From Nitrospira sp. MA-1 (GTDB lineage: Bacteria; Nitrospirota; Nitrospiria; Nitrospirales; UBA8639), in assembly GCA_032139905.1 (NCBI GenBank), contig JAQJDB010000001.1, positions 117,896-181,895 on the forward strand: 64,000 nt of DNA, read 5' to 3'. Positions 62,929-64,000 of this stretch are shown here, in pieces (position 1 is the first letter of the stretch; every line of letters begins with the position of its first letter). Below the pieces are notes generated by a model. The model did not search any database, was not told the DNA's origin, and saw nothing but the letters and a program-made list of their open reading frames with translations. The translations under genes were made by a program, and so were the position numbers.

Positions 62929-63375
62929 TCATACGCGTGATGATTGCCTCCTTGACTGTTTCTTCTGGTTTTTTGTTTTGGGAACGGTGTTTGAAGGGGC
63001 GGGCGGGGAGTTTTTATCTCGAGTGCGTTTGAAAATACCATAGGCGAAGGTCATCCAGAACACGCCGGAAAACAGGCCAAACAACACGGCGGTAAAAATT
63101 CGTTCCAATTCTTCTAATGGAGGTTCCGGTCCCAGCTTTTGAAGGTCGGCCATTTGCATGATGGGCCATGCCAGACTTTCTACTCCTAAGAGGAGCGTGG
63201 AGGTCGCCCAGATTAATCCAATAGACGGACATTTCCAGACCAACAGGATAGCCAGCCCGATGGCCAGAGCAATTCCGATGGGTATCGGTAAAGCCCCCAC
63301 TAATAACCAGAGTCCCACCGTAACCGTGAGGCTACCCAAAACAGCGTTCAGTTGATGCCACAAATGATCATTCAT
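62929..63375 (-). CDS. Membrane protein of unknown function
   Basis: A 148-aa protein with about four hydrophobic segments (about 10-28, 30-47, 51-72, 92-112) and a basic Ser/Pro/Lys-rich C-terminal tail (KTKNQKKQSRRQSSRV). Family not recognised. Convergent with priA, 13 bases apart. Coding character is fair, and the hydrophobic pattern is regular. Confidence 0.6.
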   Translation of the reverse strand: MNDHLWHQLNAVLGSLTVTVGLWLLVGALPIPIGIALAIGLAILLVWKCPSIGLIWATSTLLLGVESLAWPIMQMADLQKLGPEPPLEELERIFTAVLFGLFSGVFWMTFAYGIFKRTRDKNSPPAPSNTVPKTKNQKKQSRRQSSRV

Positions 63376-63484
63376 CTCGAATCGTCCTAGAAATTCCTGT
63401 CAACGTTGCCCACCTTACCATAGACTTTCGTTGCCCAGCATCTTGTATTGTCCTGGTGGATGATCATGCATGCGGCGATTGGAT

Positions 63485-63961
63485 CTAGCGACCAATATCA
63501 TTCAACGGTTCAGTGGTGAGGGAATAGGCCCCGCGAGGGTTATTTTCCAGGTGGTTGGATTGGTGGAGCTCTCCAGGTGTTGGCGTGGTTTCACAGTCCG
63601 GAGTAAGCACGATTCCCCAATGCGCATTGTCTGCACAGGTATTGTCGAGGATAAGCGCTTTGGCGAGGTGAAAGAGGAGAATGCCACTGAGCATATTTCC
63701 GCGACAGATGTTTTTAATTATATCGGGTCGAGTGCCCTCGTCCCGTGCGGCTATTCCAAAATGATGATTTCCAAAACACGCATTTTCGCGCAAATAAGGC
63801 TGAGCTCCGGCAAAAGAAAAAATACCGGACTCCCGATTATGAGAAACCTCGTTGGCGAGCAAGGTCGGGCGGCAATCCGGTCCATAAATCACGACTCCGG
63901 ATAACAGTCCTTCCGTGGCCCTGCAGTGAGATATCGTGCATACCGAAGCAGTGGACCCCAT
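63485..63961 (-). CDS. Right-handed beta-helix repeat protein, probably N-truncated
   Basis: A 158-residue frame with repeated rungs of parallel beta-helix (NosD/pectate-lyase-like) type: GVVIYGPDCRPTLLANEV, ESGIFSFAGAQPYLRENAC, HHFGIAARDEGTRPDIIKNIC, LSGILLFHLAKALILDNTC, HWGIVLTPDCE; about one rung per 22-24 residues. The frame begins within a rung and meets a stop nine codons upstream of its first ATG, so the N-terminus looks missing or is frameshifted near the window edge. No signal peptide. Function unknown; surface carbohydrate contact is typical for the fold. Confidence 0.5.
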   Translation of the reverse strand: MGSTASVCTISHCRATEGLLSGVVIYGPDCRPTLLANEVSHNRESGIFSFAGAQPYLRENACFGNHHFGIAARDEGTRPDIIKNICRGNMLSGILLFHLAKALILDNTCADNAHWGIVLTPDCETTPTPGELHQSNHLENNPRGAYSLTTEPLNDIGR

Positions 63962-64000
63962 GTCTTGGACAGAACATCTCGGATGCTAAGTGAAATCTTC

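Overview
The window looks like the chromosome of a chemolithoautotrophic Nitrospirota bacterium, most likely Nitrospira or a close relative of moderate GC. The main reason is a 13.6 kb complex I operon with two different nuoM genes, an architecture known from nitrite-oxidising Nitrospira and a few other lineages. Two SulP anion carriers, one in an operon with a NhaD-type antiporter, many receiver-domain proteins and an arsenosugar-type gene pair fit such a lifestyle. This assignment is inference; there is no rRNA or other taxonomic marker here. I saw no tRNA, rRNA, CRISPR array, transposase or phage gene.

Layout. 0.4-14.0 kb (+): nuoABCDGIJKLMMN, with no nuoE, nuoF or nuoH. 14.2-25.7 kb: small metabolic and stress genes: zinc-ribbon protein, arsM-arsS, YHS protein, cyclase, MoaD-like protein, two Hsp20s with a terminator, TPR lipoprotein, a hypothetical gene, an aldo/keto reductase with a periplasmic DNA ligase (Lig E type), and a glutathionyl-hydroquinone reductase, interspersed with palindromic repeats. 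25.9-32.0 kb: a possible gene remnant, a receiver protein with a degenerate acidic pocket, and a three-gene cluster (CCAEP-tail radical SAM, DUF169, ATP-grasp) whose two gaps each hold a palindromic repeat. 32.7-41.2 kb: a signalling island with CBS-CxxC-receiver fusion, Rieske oxygenase, PilJ/GAF histidine kinase plus PhoB/KdpE-type regulator, secreted cupredoxin behind an 11-bp direct repeat, single receiver, globin-receiver fusion and a TPR protein. 41.6-46.1 kb: small secreted and membrane proteins, a methyltransferase and a universal stress protein.

46.2-60.2 kb is the least ordinary part. A SulP-NhaD-CBS operon (-) lies beside a Tll0287-like c-type cytochrome and two tiny membrane peptides. 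The peptides have a good sigma-54-type promoter, their own Shine-Dalgarno sequences and a strong intrinsic terminator. Next comes an NtrC-family regulator that has lost both arginine fingers, a 42-aa membrane protein, a decayed alginate-export-like porin, a second SulP carrier, and a CHASE3-HAMP-PAS kinase with an intact NtrC-family regulator that is a same-length paralogue of the degenerate one. The window ends with a 31-aa membrane protein, a PriA homologue without recognisable helicase ATPase motifs, a membrane protein and a beta-helix fragment.

How the parts may work together (inference): the four-pump complex I would exchange electrons between the quinone pool and a low-potential carrier; the SulP carriers and the NhaD protein could support sodium-coupled bicarbonate uptake for CO2 fixation; and the sigma-54 regulators with the tiny membrane peptides may form a local membrane or respiratory stress response. 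The best candidates for undescribed biology are the sigma-54-linked tiny peptides with the finger-less activator, the CCAEP radical SAM cluster, and the ATPase-dead PriA.
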